NCBI GenBank assembly: GCA_937923375.1
Contig: CALAJG010000041.1
Span: forward strand, 1 to 32,069
Origin: an uncultured Leucothrix sp.
Lineage (GTDB): Bacteria; Pseudomonadota; Gammaproteobacteria; Thiotrichales; Thiotrichaceae
DNA: 32,069 nucleotides
Reading direction: 5' to 3'
Shown here: in pieces, positions 8,419 through 16,920 of the stretch
Layout of the letters: each line of letters opens with the position of its first letter
Numbering within the stretch: the first letter of the stretch is position 1
Notes under the pieces: generated by a model
What the model saw: only the letters and a program-made list of their open reading frames with translations
Databases searched by the model: none
What the model was told of the DNA's origin: nothing
Position numbers and translations under genes: made by a program

Positions 8419-9789
8419 TTAACTCACTAATCGTGTTATGTCATTATATATTGCCAGCACCATAAGTACGCCCACCATGGCCATACCTACCCGCATTCCG
8501 GCTGCTTCAAATCTCTCAGAAACCGGACTCCCTTTTACTATTTCGATCAGATAATACATGAGGTGCCCACCGTCTAACATTGGGATAGGCAGCAAGTTTA
8601 ATACGCCGAGGCTCAAGCTAACGATGGCCAAAAAACTCATGAAAACTGAAAAACCTATAACGGCACTTTTACCTGCATAATTTGCAATCGTGATTGGGCC
8701 ACTAATATTTTTTATAGAAGCTTGCCCGGTTATCAATCTCCCCATAACGCGAAGTGTCATGAGAGATAAATTCCACGTTTCAACTGCGCCCATTTTCAGA
8801 GCTTCGCCCAATGATGCATTACGGGTGAAAAACAGTTTTTCCTTACCTGCCTCTGTATATTTGTAAGCTAGGCCAACGCCAATCAAACCAACCGTTTTGC
8901 CCTCACGCACAGATGGTTTTGGGGTTACCACAAGATCAAACTGTTCAGTTCCTCTCAATACTCCCAGAGTTACGGCGTTTCCTGCATTTTGACTAATGAA
9001 ATCTGAGAAACTGCGGGCAGAGGTAAGTGACTCGCCGTTGATCGACTGAATGTGATCATCAATTTTTAATCCAGCCGCTAGTGCTGCCGAATCGGGCAAA
9101 ACCTCAGTAATAACCGGAATATTATCTGGCATTTCCATATTAAGGCCAATCTTGCCAAAATAGTCGCCCTCATCTTTAAGTAAGGCCACATTGCTCAGAT
9201 CTAGCACTCTCGAAGTGTTGCCGCCGTTGGCTGCCTCCACCTCAATATTTACTTTACGATCCGACAGGTACGAGTTCAACAAAGTTAGGCGTAGTTGGTT
9301 GACACTGGCAACTTCTGTATCGTTGACTTTAACAACGCGATCTCCCGCTTCAAAGCCACTGATAGCTGCTGGAGTATTAGGATTTGGCGCATCTAAGTAG
9401 GGGCGGACGGCATCGATCCCGACCATGTAGACAGTCGCATAGGCTGCGATAGCAAAAATGAAGTTGAACACCGGCCCGGCCAAAACGACCAGAAACCGCT
9501 TCCAAACAGGCTGTACGTTAAAAGCTCTATGACGTTCGGCAGGATCTACATCCCCTTCGCGCTCGTCGAGCATTTTGACATAGCCGCCCAATGGAATCAG
9601 AGACAGAGCGTATTCAACTTTGTCTTCGTCTTTCCCATTAAATGTCCAGATTCGTTTACCAAAACCAATCGAAAACCGCTGCACTTTGATGCCAAGCTTC
9701 CGAGCCACCCAGAAATGCCCAAATTCGTGAACAGCGACCAGCAGTCCGATTGTGACTAGAAAGGCGACAATAGTAATAAAGATATTCAT
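8419..9789 (-). CDS. rseP: Site-2 zinc metalloprotease RseP
   Basis: Intramembrane protease that cuts the anti-sigma-E factor RseA after DegS, releasing sigma E. It has 456 residues. The zinc motif HEFGH (residues 21-25) sits in the first membrane segment, and LDGGH near residue 400 in a later segment supplies the third ligand. Two PDZ domains occupy roughly residues 125-310, with GFEAGDRVVKVND and GLKIDDHIQSING as their cores. Its start overlaps the dxr stop by four bases (ATGA), and it is followed by bamA, the usual arrangement for envelope stress genes. Confidence 0.97.
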   Translation of the reverse strand: MNIFITIVAFLVTIGLLVAVHEFGHFWVARKLGIKVQRFSIGFGKRIWTFNGKDEDKVEYALSLIPLGGYVKMLDEREGDVDPAERHRAFNVQPVWKRFLVVLAGPVFNFIFAIAAYATVYMVGIDAVRPYLDAPNPNTPAAISGFEAGDRVVKVNDTEVASVNQLRLTLLNSYLSDRKVNIEVEAANGGNTSRVLDLSNVALLKDEGDYFGKIGLNMEMPDNIPVITEVLPDSAALAAGLKIDDHIQSINGESLTSARSFSDFISQNAGNAVTLGVLRGTEQFDLVVTPKPSVREGKTVGLIGVGLAYKYTEAGKEKLFFTRNASLGEALKMGAVETWNLSLMTLRVMGRLITGQASIKNISGPITIANYAGKSAVIGFSVFMSFLAIVSLSLGVLNLLPIPMLDGGHLMYYLIEIVKGSPVSERFEAAGMRVGMAMVGVLMVLAIYNDITRLVS

Positions 9790-11006
9790 AATACGGTTGT
9801 CTGCTTCTTATTGTTTTTTATCCACAAGCTTGCGGTTCTGCGGCTTTCCCTATCCTGAATAAGAATGTCTTCCAAGACGAGTGGCGTGCCGCTGGGGGCT
9901 AGCTCAAGGGCGTTTTCAATAAGTTGCGGAATCTCTGTAAATTTTATGTGCTTGTTAAGAAAGCTATCCACAGCAACTTCGTTGGCTGCATTTAGCGCAA
10001 TACTTGCGTACCCACCGATTTCATGGGCATCGTAAGCAAATTTAAGGCAAGGAAAACGATCAAAGTCCGGGGGCTCAAAATCTAACCGTGCCACATCAAA
10101 AAAATCTAATTCATCGACACCTGCATCGATGCGTTCAGGCCATGCAAGCGAATAGGCTATTGGGGTTCGCATATCCGGGTTACCTAGCTGGGCGATCACC
10201 GATCCATCAATATAAGACACCATAGAATGTATCGTGCTTTGGGGATGAATGACCACCTGAATATCCGTACTAGCTACGTCAAACAGCCAGCAGGCTTCGA
10301 TGACTTCAAGACCTTTATTCATCATAGTAGCAGAATCTACCGAGATTTTCTGACCCATCGACCAATTAGGATGGGCGACAGCTTCCTGTGGTGTGACTAA
10401 GGATAAAGTCTCGATTTCACGTTGTCGAAACGGTCCGCCAGATCCAGTTAATAAGATACGTTTTACGCCAGTAGTACCTTGCAATGGTAAGCTTTGATAG
10501 ATGGCATTGTGCTCTGAATCAATCGGCAATAGCTCAGCACCGTTGTTTTTTACTGCATCCATAAACAACTTGCCAGACATGACCAGTGCTTCTTTGTTGG
10601 CAAGCATTACGCGTTTACCAGCATTGGCAGCTGCTAATGAGGGTAACAGACCGGCCGCGCCAACAATTGCGGCCATGACGTAATCTGAGTGCTCAAATGA
10701 TGCAACGGTTTCTAAAGCACAAGCACCCGCTAATACTACTGTGTCACTGCCAACAGTTCGAAGCTTTTCCTCTAGCTGCTTAGCAGCATCTTCGTCCACC
10801 ATAACAGCATAGGCTGGATGGAAAAGGCAACATTGTTCAAATAATTTTTCGACCTGTTTATTTGCGGTCAGTGCAACGACATGATATTTCTCAGGATGTC
10901 TGGATAATACGTCGAGGGTACTTATACCGACGGATCCTGTTGCACCCAGAACAGTCACTCCTTTGCTTGTGGCATCAGCATCAGAGTAATTGTTATTTGG
11001 TTGCAT
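9786..11006 (-). CDS. dxr: 1-deoxy-D-xylulose 5-phosphate reductoisomerase
   Basis: Second enzyme of the MEP isoprenoid pathway: converts DXP to MEP with NADPH. From the ATG at 11006 it has 406 residues (E. coli 398). The NADPH-binding GATGSVGISTLDV begins at residue 21. LANKEALVMSG, the metal and substrate site PIDSEHNAIYQ, LTGSGGPFR and SVDSATMMNKGLEVIEA are all intact. A longer reading from 11084 would overlap cdsA by 74 bases and add 26 residues unlike the family. The chosen ATG lies 4 bases after the cdsA stop with AAGG upstream. It stands between cdsA and rseP, feeding isoprenoid synthesis beside uppS. Confidence 0.96.
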   Translation of the reverse strand: MQPNNNYSDADATSKGVTVLGATGSVGISTLDVLSRHPEKYHVVALTANKQVEKLFEQCCLFHPAYAVMVDEDAAKQLEEKLRTVGSDTVVLAGACALETVASFEHSDYVMAAIVGAAGLLPSLAAANAGKRVMLANKEALVMSGKLFMDAVKNNGAELLPIDSEHNAIYQSLPLQGTTGVKRILLTGSGGPFRQREIETLSLVTPQEAVAHPNWSMGQKISVDSATMMNKGLEVIEACWLFDVASTDIQVVIHPQSTIHSMVSYIDGSVIAQLGNPDMRTPIAYSLAWPERIDAGVDELDFFDVARLDFEPPDFDRFPCLKFAYDAHEIGGYASIALNAANEVAVDSFLNKHIKFTEIPQLIENALELAPSGTPLVLEDILIQDRESRRTASLWIKNNKKQTTVL

Positions 11007-11010
11007 TGGA

Positions 11011-11823
11011 TCAGATGCCTTGATGGATAGCACTAGCCGATAGTCCAAGCACAAAAACGGGTAACGCTGCCAACAATCCGTCAATTCGATCTAGTACGCC
11101 ACCGTGACCTGGCAGCAAAGTGCCACTATCTTTATAACCGCCTTCGCGCTTAACCAGACTTTCAAACAAGTCACCAGCGACAGAAATTGCGGCAACAAAA
11201 ATAGACAATAATAAGAAATACATCCAAGCTGCGCCGTGGAAGCCGAAATACGAAGCGCCTAACACAGCCCACAACAGTGCTGCGGCCAAGCCGCCTTTAG
11301 CACCTTCGCGGGTTTTTCCCGGGCTTAAGTGAGGCGCTAATTTATTTTTGCCAACGGCTTTACCAACAAAATAGGCACCCGTGTCTGTAGCAGCTACCAG
11401 GAAAATGAGATACAGCACAAGATGAGGGTCGTGCGATTGCAAACGGATGATGGCAAGCCAAGCGGGTATCAAAACCAATAATCCTGACAAACTTAGTATC
11501 CAGGAACGGGAGGTATAAAAGTCGCTATCTTGACGGTAAACCGTTAGCAGACCCAAAATCATTACCCACCAGACCACACCAACGGCAATTACGTACCAGT
11601 TTAAGCCTGTTAGATGGACGATCACTCCGATTGCAATTAATGCAATCACGGCCCAAGCTCGAGTCATCTCTTTAAGGCCGATTAATCGCGTCCACTCCCA
11701 TCCTCCTAAGGTTAGGAAAACTATTAAACAGGCGACTGCAAAAAAATTCGCAGGCAATAAAAGCACTGCCGCAAAAACCACCACAACTAGAATAATAGCT
11801 GTGATAACACGTTGTTTAAGCAT
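11011..11823 (-). CDS. cdsA: Phosphatidate cytidylyltransferase
   Basis: Integral membrane enzyme that makes CDP-diacylglycerol from phosphatidate and CTP, the branch point for all phospholipids. It has 270 residues and about eight hydrophobic segments. The C-terminal CdsA signature is present: SLVKREGGYKDSG followed by LLPGHGGVLDRID, with the metal-binding acidic residues. Earlier blocks LVAATDTGAYFVGKAVGKNK and LSPGKTREGAKGG also match. The start overlaps the uppS stop region by 8 bases, which suggests coupled translation. Confidence 0.96.
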   Translation of the reverse strand: MLKQRVITAIILVVVVFAAVLLLPANFFAVACLIVFLTLGGWEWTRLIGLKEMTRAWAVIALIAIGVIVHLTGLNWYVIAVGVVWWVMILGLLTVYRQDSDFYTSRSWILSLSGLLVLIPAWLAIIRLQSHDPHLVLYLIFLVAATDTGAYFVGKAVGKNKLAPHLSPGKTREGAKGGLAAALLWAVLGASYFGFHGAAWMYFLLLSIFVAAISVAGDLFESLVKREGGYKDSGTLLPGHGGVLDRIDGLLAALPVFVLGLSASAIHQGI

Positions 11824-12544
11824 GTAGACCTTCCTTGACTTGCTCTCCTGTCATTCCAAAGCGGCGCTGTCTCTTTGAAAAATCTTGAATAGCCTCCGTT
11901 AGTGCTTGCTCATCGAAATCTGGCCAAAGTAAGTCGGTGAAATATAATTCAGAGTAAGCAAGCTGCCACAATAAAAAGTTACTAATTCGTCTCTCTCCCC
12001 CAGTTCGGATAAACAGATCCGGATCGGGAACCCCCTGGGTTGATAACTCTTTTGAGAGTGAGGTTTCGGTCAATTCGTTGAGATCTGGCTGTCGACTAAG
12101 TAATGCTTTAGCAGCTTCGACAATATCCCAGCGACCGCCGTAGTTAGCTGCTACTTGTAACAAAAGGCCATCTCCACCAGCGGTCAACTCTTCTACTTGC
12201 TTGATTTTAGTTTGCAATTTTTCAGAAAAGCCCTGAATGTCACCAATAAACTTAAGGCGCACACCGTGTTTTACCAAGCCTTTTGCTTCACGATTAAGCG
12301 CCGTCATTAACAATGACATTAAGCCATCAACTTCTTCTTCAGGTCGCTTCCAGTTCTCACTGCTAAAAGCAAACAACGTCAGACATTCAACCGACAGTTG
12401 ACCACAGGTTTTAACCGTAGTTCTTACAGCCTCAGCGCCTCTGTGATGCCCAAAGAGCCTTGGTCTTTTACGCTGTTGCGCCCAACGTCCGTTGCCGTCC
12501 ATGACAATCGCGATGTGGCGAGGTATTACCATTTCGAGATTCAT
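11816..12544 (-). CDS. uppS: Undecaprenyl diphosphate synthase
   Basis: Cis-prenyltransferase that makes the C55 carrier lipid for peptidoglycan and O-antigen. It has 242 residues. The catalytic aspartate lies in IVMDGNGRWA (D16), followed by GHHRGAEAVR, FAFSSENWKRP and the C-terminal diphosphate and Mg site RTGGERRISNFLLWQLAYSE. The start codon has only a weak purine-rich sequence before it (AATAATAAGAT). The 46-base gap to frr contains a TTGACA hexamer, but I found no convincing -10 box at the right distance, so a separate promoter is not claimed. Confidence 0.96.
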   Translation of the reverse strand: MNLEMVIPRHIAIVMDGNGRWAQQRKRPRLFGHHRGAEAVRTTVKTCGQLSVECLTLFAFSSENWKRPEEEVDGLMSLLMTALNREAKGLVKHGVRLKFIGDIQGFSEKLQTKIKQVEELTAGGDGLLLQVAANYGGRWDIVEAAKALLSRQPDLNELTETSLSKELSTQGVPDPDLFIRTGGERRISNFLLWQLAYSELYFTDLLWPDFDEQALTEAIQDFSKRQRRFGMTGEQVKEGLHA

Positions 12545-12590
12545 ATCTTATTATTCTTTATTGGCATTAATCGACGGTAATCCTGTCAAA

Positions 12591-13148
12591 CTAGATTTCC
12601 ATGAGATCATGTTCTTTGTTTGCAAGAATCTCATCAATAGACTTTATGTATTGATCCGTCAATTTTTGAATTTCATCCTGTCCACGACGTTCATCATCTT
12701 CTGAAATGTCTTTATCTTTTTGCAATGTCTTTAGGCTGCTGTTGGCGTCACGACGAATATTGCGGATAGCCACTCGGGAATTTTCGGCTTCGCCTTTAAC
12801 AACTTTAACCAGGTCTTTGCGGCGCTCTTCAGTCAATGCGGGCATCGGTACGCGGATCACAGTACCAGCAGAATTAGGGTTTAAGCCTAAATCCGAAGTC
12901 ATAATCGCTTTCTCAATCACCTGTACCATGGTTCTTTCCCACGGTGTGATAGTCAACGTTCGGGAATCTTCAATACCAATGTTGGCAACCTGACTCAACG
13001 GCACCATACTACCGTAAGATTCAACATTAACATGGTCTAACAGAGACGGGTGAGCACGTCCCGTGCGAACTTTAGCCATTTCATCTTTAAGCGAATCGAT
13101 AGACTTACTCATTCTCGATTCCGCATCCATTTTAATATCGTCAATCAT
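12591..13148 (-). CDS. frr: Ribosome recycling factor
   Basis: Splits post-termination ribosomes together with EF-G. It has 185 residues, exactly the E. coli length. Characteristic blocks are KVRTGRAHPSLLDHV, EDSRTLTITPWE, SDLGLNPNSAG, IRVPMPALTEERRKDLVK and IRRDANSSLK. The ATG overlaps the pyrH stop by four bases, giving the conserved pyrH-frr pair. No unusual features. Confidence 0.97.
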   Translation of the reverse strand: MIDDIKMDAESRMSKSIDSLKDEMAKVRTGRAHPSLLDHVNVESYGSMVPLSQVANIGIEDSRTLTITPWERTMVQVIEKAIMTSDLGLNPNSAGTVIRVPMPALTEERRKDLVKVVKGEAENSRVAIRNIRRDANSSLKTLQKDKDISEDDERRGQDEIQKLTDQYIKSIDEILANKEHDLMEI

Positions 13149-13861
13149 TTCACTACCTCAACTAAAGTTCCAACAGATTCACCATTTATTATGGCTTCTA
13201 AAGCACCTGTTTCGAACATATTGAACACGCGCATCGGCATGTTGTTTTCATTACATAATACCATTGCCGTCAAATCCATAACACCCAAGCGTTGTTCAAT
13301 CGCCTCGTTAAAACTAAGACTATCATACCGCTTAGCATTTGGATTTTTGGCGGGATCAGAGTCATAAACTCCATCAACCATTGTTGCTTTCAACAACAAG
13401 TCAGCTTTTATTTCAATGGCTCGTAAACTCGCAGCGCTGTCTGTCGTAAAGCAAGGACTGCCAGTGCCTGCAGCGAATATTACCACCTCACCTTGATCCA
13501 GATAACGCTGAGCTCGCTCTGCTGAAAAACTTTCGCCAAGCTGATCAATCAGCATTGCGGTCATTACTCGACAACTTGTCCCCTGTTTTTGTAACGCATC
13601 CTGCATTGCCAAAGCATTCATTACAGTGGCGAGCATTCCCATTTGATCAGCGCTAACTTTATTTATACCACTCTTTACCAGTCCGGCACCGCGGAAGATA
13701 TTACCACCACCAATGACTAAGGCAACCTGAATGCCACTTCGCTGAACATCAACTATTTGTTTAGCCGTGTTGTGCAGTACGTCAGGATCAAGCCCAAAAT
13801 CTAATTTGCCCATAAGGGCTTCGCCACTTAACTTAAGTAAAATTCTTTTAGGGTGATTCAT
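13145..13861 (-). CDS. pyrH: Uridylate kinase
   Basis: Phosphorylates UMP to UDP in pyrimidine nucleotide synthesis. It belongs to the amino acid kinase family, not the eukaryotic UMP kinases. It has 238 residues (E. coli 241). Motifs are KLSGEALMG near the N-terminus, VIGGGNIFRG, and FAAGTGSPCFTTDSAASLRA followed by ATMVDGVYDSDP. It follows the rpsB-tsf terminator, so it should start its own transcript. A possible promoter is TTGCTC, 18 bases, TATAAA in the AT-rich stretch just upstream, but the -35 match is poor and the predicted leader would be short. Confidence 0.97.
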   Translation of the reverse strand: MNHPKRILLKLSGEALMGKLDFGLDPDVLHNTAKQIVDVQRSGIQVALVIGGGNIFRGAGLVKSGINKVSADQMGMLATVMNALAMQDALQKQGTSCRVMTAMLIDQLGESFSAERAQRYLDQGEVVIFAAGTGSPCFTTDSAASLRAIEIKADLLLKATMVDGVYDSDPAKNPNAKRYDSLSFNEAIEQRLGVMDLTAMVLCNENNMPMRVFNMFETGALEAIINGESVGTLVEVVK

Positions 13862-13965
13862 CTATTATCCAACCTTTTTTATAATCACTAATTTTAGACT
13901 AGAGCAAACGGACACTTCTAAAACTACTGTTGCTCACTGCGAGCCAAACTTTGCTAAGACTACAT

Positions 13966-13996
13966 AAAAAAAAGGGACGTTGCTACGTCCCTTTTT
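13966..13996 (-). terminator. Rho-independent terminator of the rpsB-tsf unit
   Basis: A perfect 12-base-pair stem (AAAAAGGGACGT / ACGTCCCTTTTT) with a 4-base loop is read on the minus strand and continues into a run of eight T. It lies about 35 bases after the tsf stop and 105 bases before pyrH. It is also symmetric enough to act in the other orientation, but no gene points at it from that side. Confidence 0.92.
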
Positions 13997-14031
13997 AAAT
14001 CAATACAAAATCTTCTGACTACTTAATAAGT

Positions 14032-14919
14032 TTAACTAGCATTGACCTGCGCCATTACTTCAGAAGCAAAGTCTTCTTGCTTCTTTTCGATGCCTTCACC
14101 CACTTCATAGCGTACAAAACTTATCACTTCGGCGCCTGAGGCTTTGAGCAATTGTGCAACAGTTTGGTCGGCATCCTTTACAAAAGGTTGCCCTAGTAAA
14201 GTGACTTCAGCTAAATACTTACGCATACGGCCCTGAATCATCTTCTCAATGATTTCCATTGGCTTACCGCTGTCTTTGGCCTGAGCAATAAGGATTTCTT
14301 TCTCTTTTTCTAACACTTCAGCCGGTACTTCATTTTCTGAAACACAAATAGGTCGACTTGCAGCAATGTGCATTGCGATATCCTTGCCTAGCGTATCGTC
14401 ACCACCTTTCAGGACAACAGAAACACCAATTCGCTCACCGTGTTGGTAGTAGCTGATTTCTGCATCTGCATCTACAGCGTTGATAAGCTCGAATCTGCGT
14501 ACCTTAATATTCTCACCAATTTTAGCGACCAAGTTTGCACGTGTTTCACCTATCGACTCGCCTGAGTCCAACGGCAAGTCAGACAAAGCATCTACATCAG
14601 CAGGCTTGTCAGAAAGGCATTGCGCAGCAACAGCATTCGTGAAACTGATGAAGTTTTCATCTTTTGCCACAAAATCTGTTTCACAGTTAACTTCGACTAT
14701 CGCGCCTTCTTTCTTGTCATCTGTCAAAGAAATCATTACACGGCCTTCTGCCGCAATACGCCCTGCTTTTTTATCTGCCTTCGCCGCACCTGATTTGCGC
14801 ATCAGGTCAATCGCAGCATCCATATCACCGTTAGTTTCAGTGAGCATTCTCTTACAGTCCATCATGCCAGCGCCGGTGCGCTCGCGTAACTCTTTTACCA
14901 TCGCAGCTGAAATAGCCAT
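14032..14919 (-). CDS. tsf: Elongation factor Ts
   Basis: Nucleotide exchange factor for EF-Tu. From the ATG at 14919 it has 295 residues and begins with the canonical N-terminus MAISAAMVKELRERTGAGMM. The EF-Tu contact motif is present in NCETDFVAKDENF. A longer reading from 15000 would add 27 residues of unrelated sequence covering the ribosome-binding site TTTAGGA and is rejected. It lies 95 bases downstream of rpsB in the near-universal rpsB-tsf pair and is followed by a strong terminator. Confidence 0.97.
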   Translation of the reverse strand: MAISAAMVKELRERTGAGMMDCKRMLTETNGDMDAAIDLMRKSGAAKADKKAGRIAAEGRVMISLTDDKKEGAIVEVNCETDFVAKDENFISFTNAVAAQCLSDKPADVDALSDLPLDSGESIGETRANLVAKIGENIKVRRFELINAVDADAEISYYQHGERIGVSVVLKGGDDTLGKDIAMHIAASRPICVSENEVPAEVLEKEKEILIAQAKDSGKPMEIIEKMIQGRMRKYLAEVTLLGQPFVKDADQTVAQLLKASGAEVISFVRYEVGEGIEKKQEDFASEVMAQVNAS

Positions 14920-14962
14920 AACTCTTATCCTAAATTTGTTTCTTCTGTAATAATTTGGTGAT

Positions 14963-14998
14963 GGGGCAAGTCTTTTACAAACAAAAAGACTCACCCCC
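14963..14998 (-). other. Hairpin in the rpsB-tsf spacer
   Basis: An 8-base-pair stem (AGTCTTTT / AAAAGACT, 7-base loop) is extended past a 2x2 internal loop by a GGGG/CCCC clamp. It lies between the two coding regions. No T-run follows on the minus strand, so it is not an intrinsic terminator. It could adjust the tsf level relative to rpsB or mark a processing site, but this is inference. Confidence 0.45.
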
Positions 14999-15014
14999 AA
15001 AGCACTAAACGATA

Positions 15015-15920
15015 TTACTCAGCGGCTGCTGGTGCAGTTTCATCGGCAGCTGGAGCAGCATCTTTAGCTGTTTCAGCAGCAGGTACTTCTTCAGTCGGAG
15101 CTGGTGCCGCTTCTACTGGAGTCGCTTCGGTTTCAGCCGGAGCTTCCTTAGCTGCAGCAGGAGCTTCTTCTACTTTGGCTGGCGCTGCAACTTCAGGAGC
15201 CGGTGCTGCCTGAGCCATTTGTTCTGCGGTCGTCGCAGCACTCACATGGCCTTCAACAATACTATCTGCAATTGCTGATGCGTATAGTTGGATGGCACGA
15301 ATAGCATCGTCATTACCAGGGATTGGGTAATCAACACCGTCTAAACCGTTATTAGTATCGACGATACCAATAACTGGAATGCCCAGCGTGACAGCCTCTT
15401 TTACTGCAATATCTTCATGCCCTACGTCAATAATGAAAAGCGCATCAGGCAATGAGCGCATGTCTTTGATACCACCCAAACCTTTCTCGAGCTTCTCTAG
15501 CTCACGAGTCAACGTCAGTATCTCTTTCTTACCGCGAGACTGCATACTTCCATCCGCAATCATTTTATCCAACTCATGCAAACGACGGATTGACTGTTTG
15601 ACTGTTTTGAAGTTTGTTAACATACCACCTAGCCAGCGGAAGTTAACATAAGGCATTTTACAGCGAATCGCTTCTTCGCGAACTGTGTTCTGTGCAGCAC
15701 GCTTTGTGCCAACGAACAGTACCTTGCCACCTTTAGAAGCTAGCTTGCCAGTGAAGTTCAGCGCATCGTTGAACATTGGCAGTGTTTTTTCCAAGTTAAT
15801 GATGTGAATCTTATTGCGTGGACCGTAGATGTAAGGCCCCATCTTTGGGTTCCAGTAACGTGTCTGATGTCCGAAATGAACGCCTGCTTCAAGCATTTGG
15901 CGCATTGTAACTTTTGCCAT
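15015..15920 (-). CDS. rpsB: 30S ribosomal protein S2 with a long Ala/Pro/Glu-rich tail
   Basis: Small-subunit protein needed for S1 binding and translation initiation. It has 301 residues. Residues 1 to about 226 are a standard S2: MRQMLEAGVHFGHQTRYWNP, GTKRAAQNTV, NFRWLGGMLTNFKTV, PDALFIIDVGHE, IPVIGIVDTN and GNDDAIRAI. Residues 227-301 form a low-complexity tail of Ala, Pro, Glu and Thr with only a few Lys, so it is acidic and probably disordered. E. coli S2 is 241 residues, so the tail is an extension of about 60. AGAGGA precedes the ATG. The upstream region looks like an S2 autoregulatory leader. Confidence 0.97.
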   Translation of the reverse strand: MAKVTMRQMLEAGVHFGHQTRYWNPKMGPYIYGPRNKIHIINLEKTLPMFNDALNFTGKLASKGGKVLFVGTKRAAQNTVREEAIRCKMPYVNFRWLGGMLTNFKTVKQSIRRLHELDKMIADGSMQSRGKKEILTLTRELEKLEKGLGGIKDMRSLPDALFIIDVGHEDIAVKEAVTLGIPVIGIVDTNNGLDGVDYPIPGNDDAIRAIQLYASAIADSIVEGHVSAATTAEQMAQAAPAPEVAAPAKVEEAPAAAKEAPAETEATPVEAAPAPTEEVPAAETAKDAAPAADETAPAAAE

Positions 15921-16060
15921 TAGAATATCCTCTATGGGTTAAGCCTCCACAAATCCCATTACACAACCAGAAAAACTCTTTCCGGCACCCTATGTAATGT
16001 GTCGATATGTGTGAGTATTAGGGGCTAAATTGCCCAAAAAAATAAATTTGCGTAAATCGC
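15921..16060 (-). promoter_or_regulatory. rpsB 5' leader, probable S2 autoregulatory region
   Basis: About 140 bases of untranslated leader are predicted between the rpsB promoter and its ATG. A small hairpin (ATGGG at 15934-15938 pairing with CCCAT at 15955-15959 on the plus-strand numbering) sits just before the ribosome-binding site, and its minus-strand loop contains TGTGGAGGCTTAA. In E. coli, S2 is known to repress rpsB-tsf by binding the rpsB leader. Position and structure here fit that, but I have not matched a covariance model. Confidence 0.5.
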
Positions 16061-16066
16061 GCGCGC

Positions 16067-16096
16067 TTTATACCATGTTTGATTCGCTAAATCCAA
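16067..16096 (-). promoter_or_regulatory. Probable rpsB promoter with extended -10 and GC-rich discriminator
   Basis: On the minus strand the sequence reads TTGGAT (16091-16096), an 18-base spacer, then TGG-TATAAA (the -10 hexamer at 16067-16072), followed at once by GCGCGCGCG. The extended -10 (TG one base upstream) and GC-only discriminator are typical of growth-rate and ppGpp-controlled ribosomal promoters. It lies 20-50 bases upstream of the map start on the other strand. Confidence 0.6.
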
Positions 16097-16116
16097 CAAT
16101 CGGTAACAGAAACCCC

Positions 16117-16920
16117 ATGCCCGTCACTATAAAAACAGCTGAAGAAATTCAAAAAATGCGCATCGCAGGCAAGCTTGCCTCACAAGTCTTAGATATGATC
16201 AAACCGCATGTAGTTCCCGGTGTTACCACCAATACTCTTAATGATATTTGCCATAAATTTATTACAGAGGATTTGGGTGCCATTCCAGCACCCTTGAACT
16301 ATGGCAACCCGCCGTTCCCTAAGTCCATCTGCACTTCAGTAAATACTCAAATTTGTCACGGAATACCCAGTGATAAACAACTCAAAAAAGGTGATACGGT
16401 AAATATTGATGTAACGATTATCAAGGACGGTTACCATGGTGACACCAGCCGTATGTATCATGTCGGTAAAGTTACACCACCTGCCGCAAGGCTTAGCCAA
16501 ATAGCACAGACTGCTATGTATATTGGTATTGACATGGTTAAGCCTGGCACAAAGCTAGGCGATATTGGACATGCTATTCAAAACTATGCTGAATCAAATC
16601 ATACCTCTGTTGTCAGAGAGTACTGTGGGCATGGCATTGGTGCCGTTTTCCATGAAGAACCTCAAGTGTTGCACTACGGCAAACCTAATACAGGGATGAA
16701 CCTTGAGCCCGGAATGACATTCACCATTGAGCCTATGATTAATCTTGGAAAACGTCATACCAAATTGCTGGGTGATAAGTGGACTGTAGTCACTAAAGAC
16801 CGATCATTGTCGGCCCAGTGGGAACATACGATCTTAGTAACAGAAAGCGGCTATGAAATCCTGACGTTGAGGGATGAAGAAAGCGATTGGCGCCAACAAC
16901 TTCCCTATAACGGCAGCTGA
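16117..16920 (+). CDS. map: Type I methionine aminopeptidase
   Basis: Removes the initiator methionine from nascent proteins. From the ATG at 16117 it has 267 residues (E. coli 264), beginning MPVTIKTAEEIQKMRIAGKL. All metal ligands are present and shifted by one from E. coli: D98, D109, H172, E205 and E236, with substrate-binding H81. A longer reading from a TTG at 16030 would run through the rpsB promoter and add 29 non-conserved residues, so I reject it. The ribosome-binding site is weak (GGTAACAG). It is divergent from rpsB, as in E. coli. Confidence 0.96.
   Translation: MPVTIKTAEEIQKMRIAGKLASQVLDMIKPHVVPGVTTNTLNDICHKFITEDLGAIPAPLNYGNPPFPKSICTSVNTQICHGIPSDKQLKKGDTVNIDVTIIKDGYHGDTSRMYHVGKVTPPAARLSQIAQTAMYIGIDMVKPGTKLGDIGHAIQNYAESNHTSVVREYCGHGIGAVFHEEPQVLHYGKPNTGMNLEPGMTFTIEPMINLGKRHTKLLGDKWTVVTKDRSLSAQWEHTILVTESGYEILTLRDEESDWRQQLPYNGS

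Noticed and set aside
12545..12590. TTGACA hexamer before uppS as a promoter
   Set aside because: No -10 box lies 15-19 bases downstream of it.
14920..15000. N-terminal extension of EF-Ts
   Set aside because: It covers the ribosome-binding site and the spacer hairpin; MAISAAMVKELR is the conserved N-terminus.
16030..16116. N-terminal extension of methionine aminopeptidase from a TTG
   Set aside because: It would run through the rpsB promoter, has no family match, and the ATG at 16117 gives the expected length and N-terminus.
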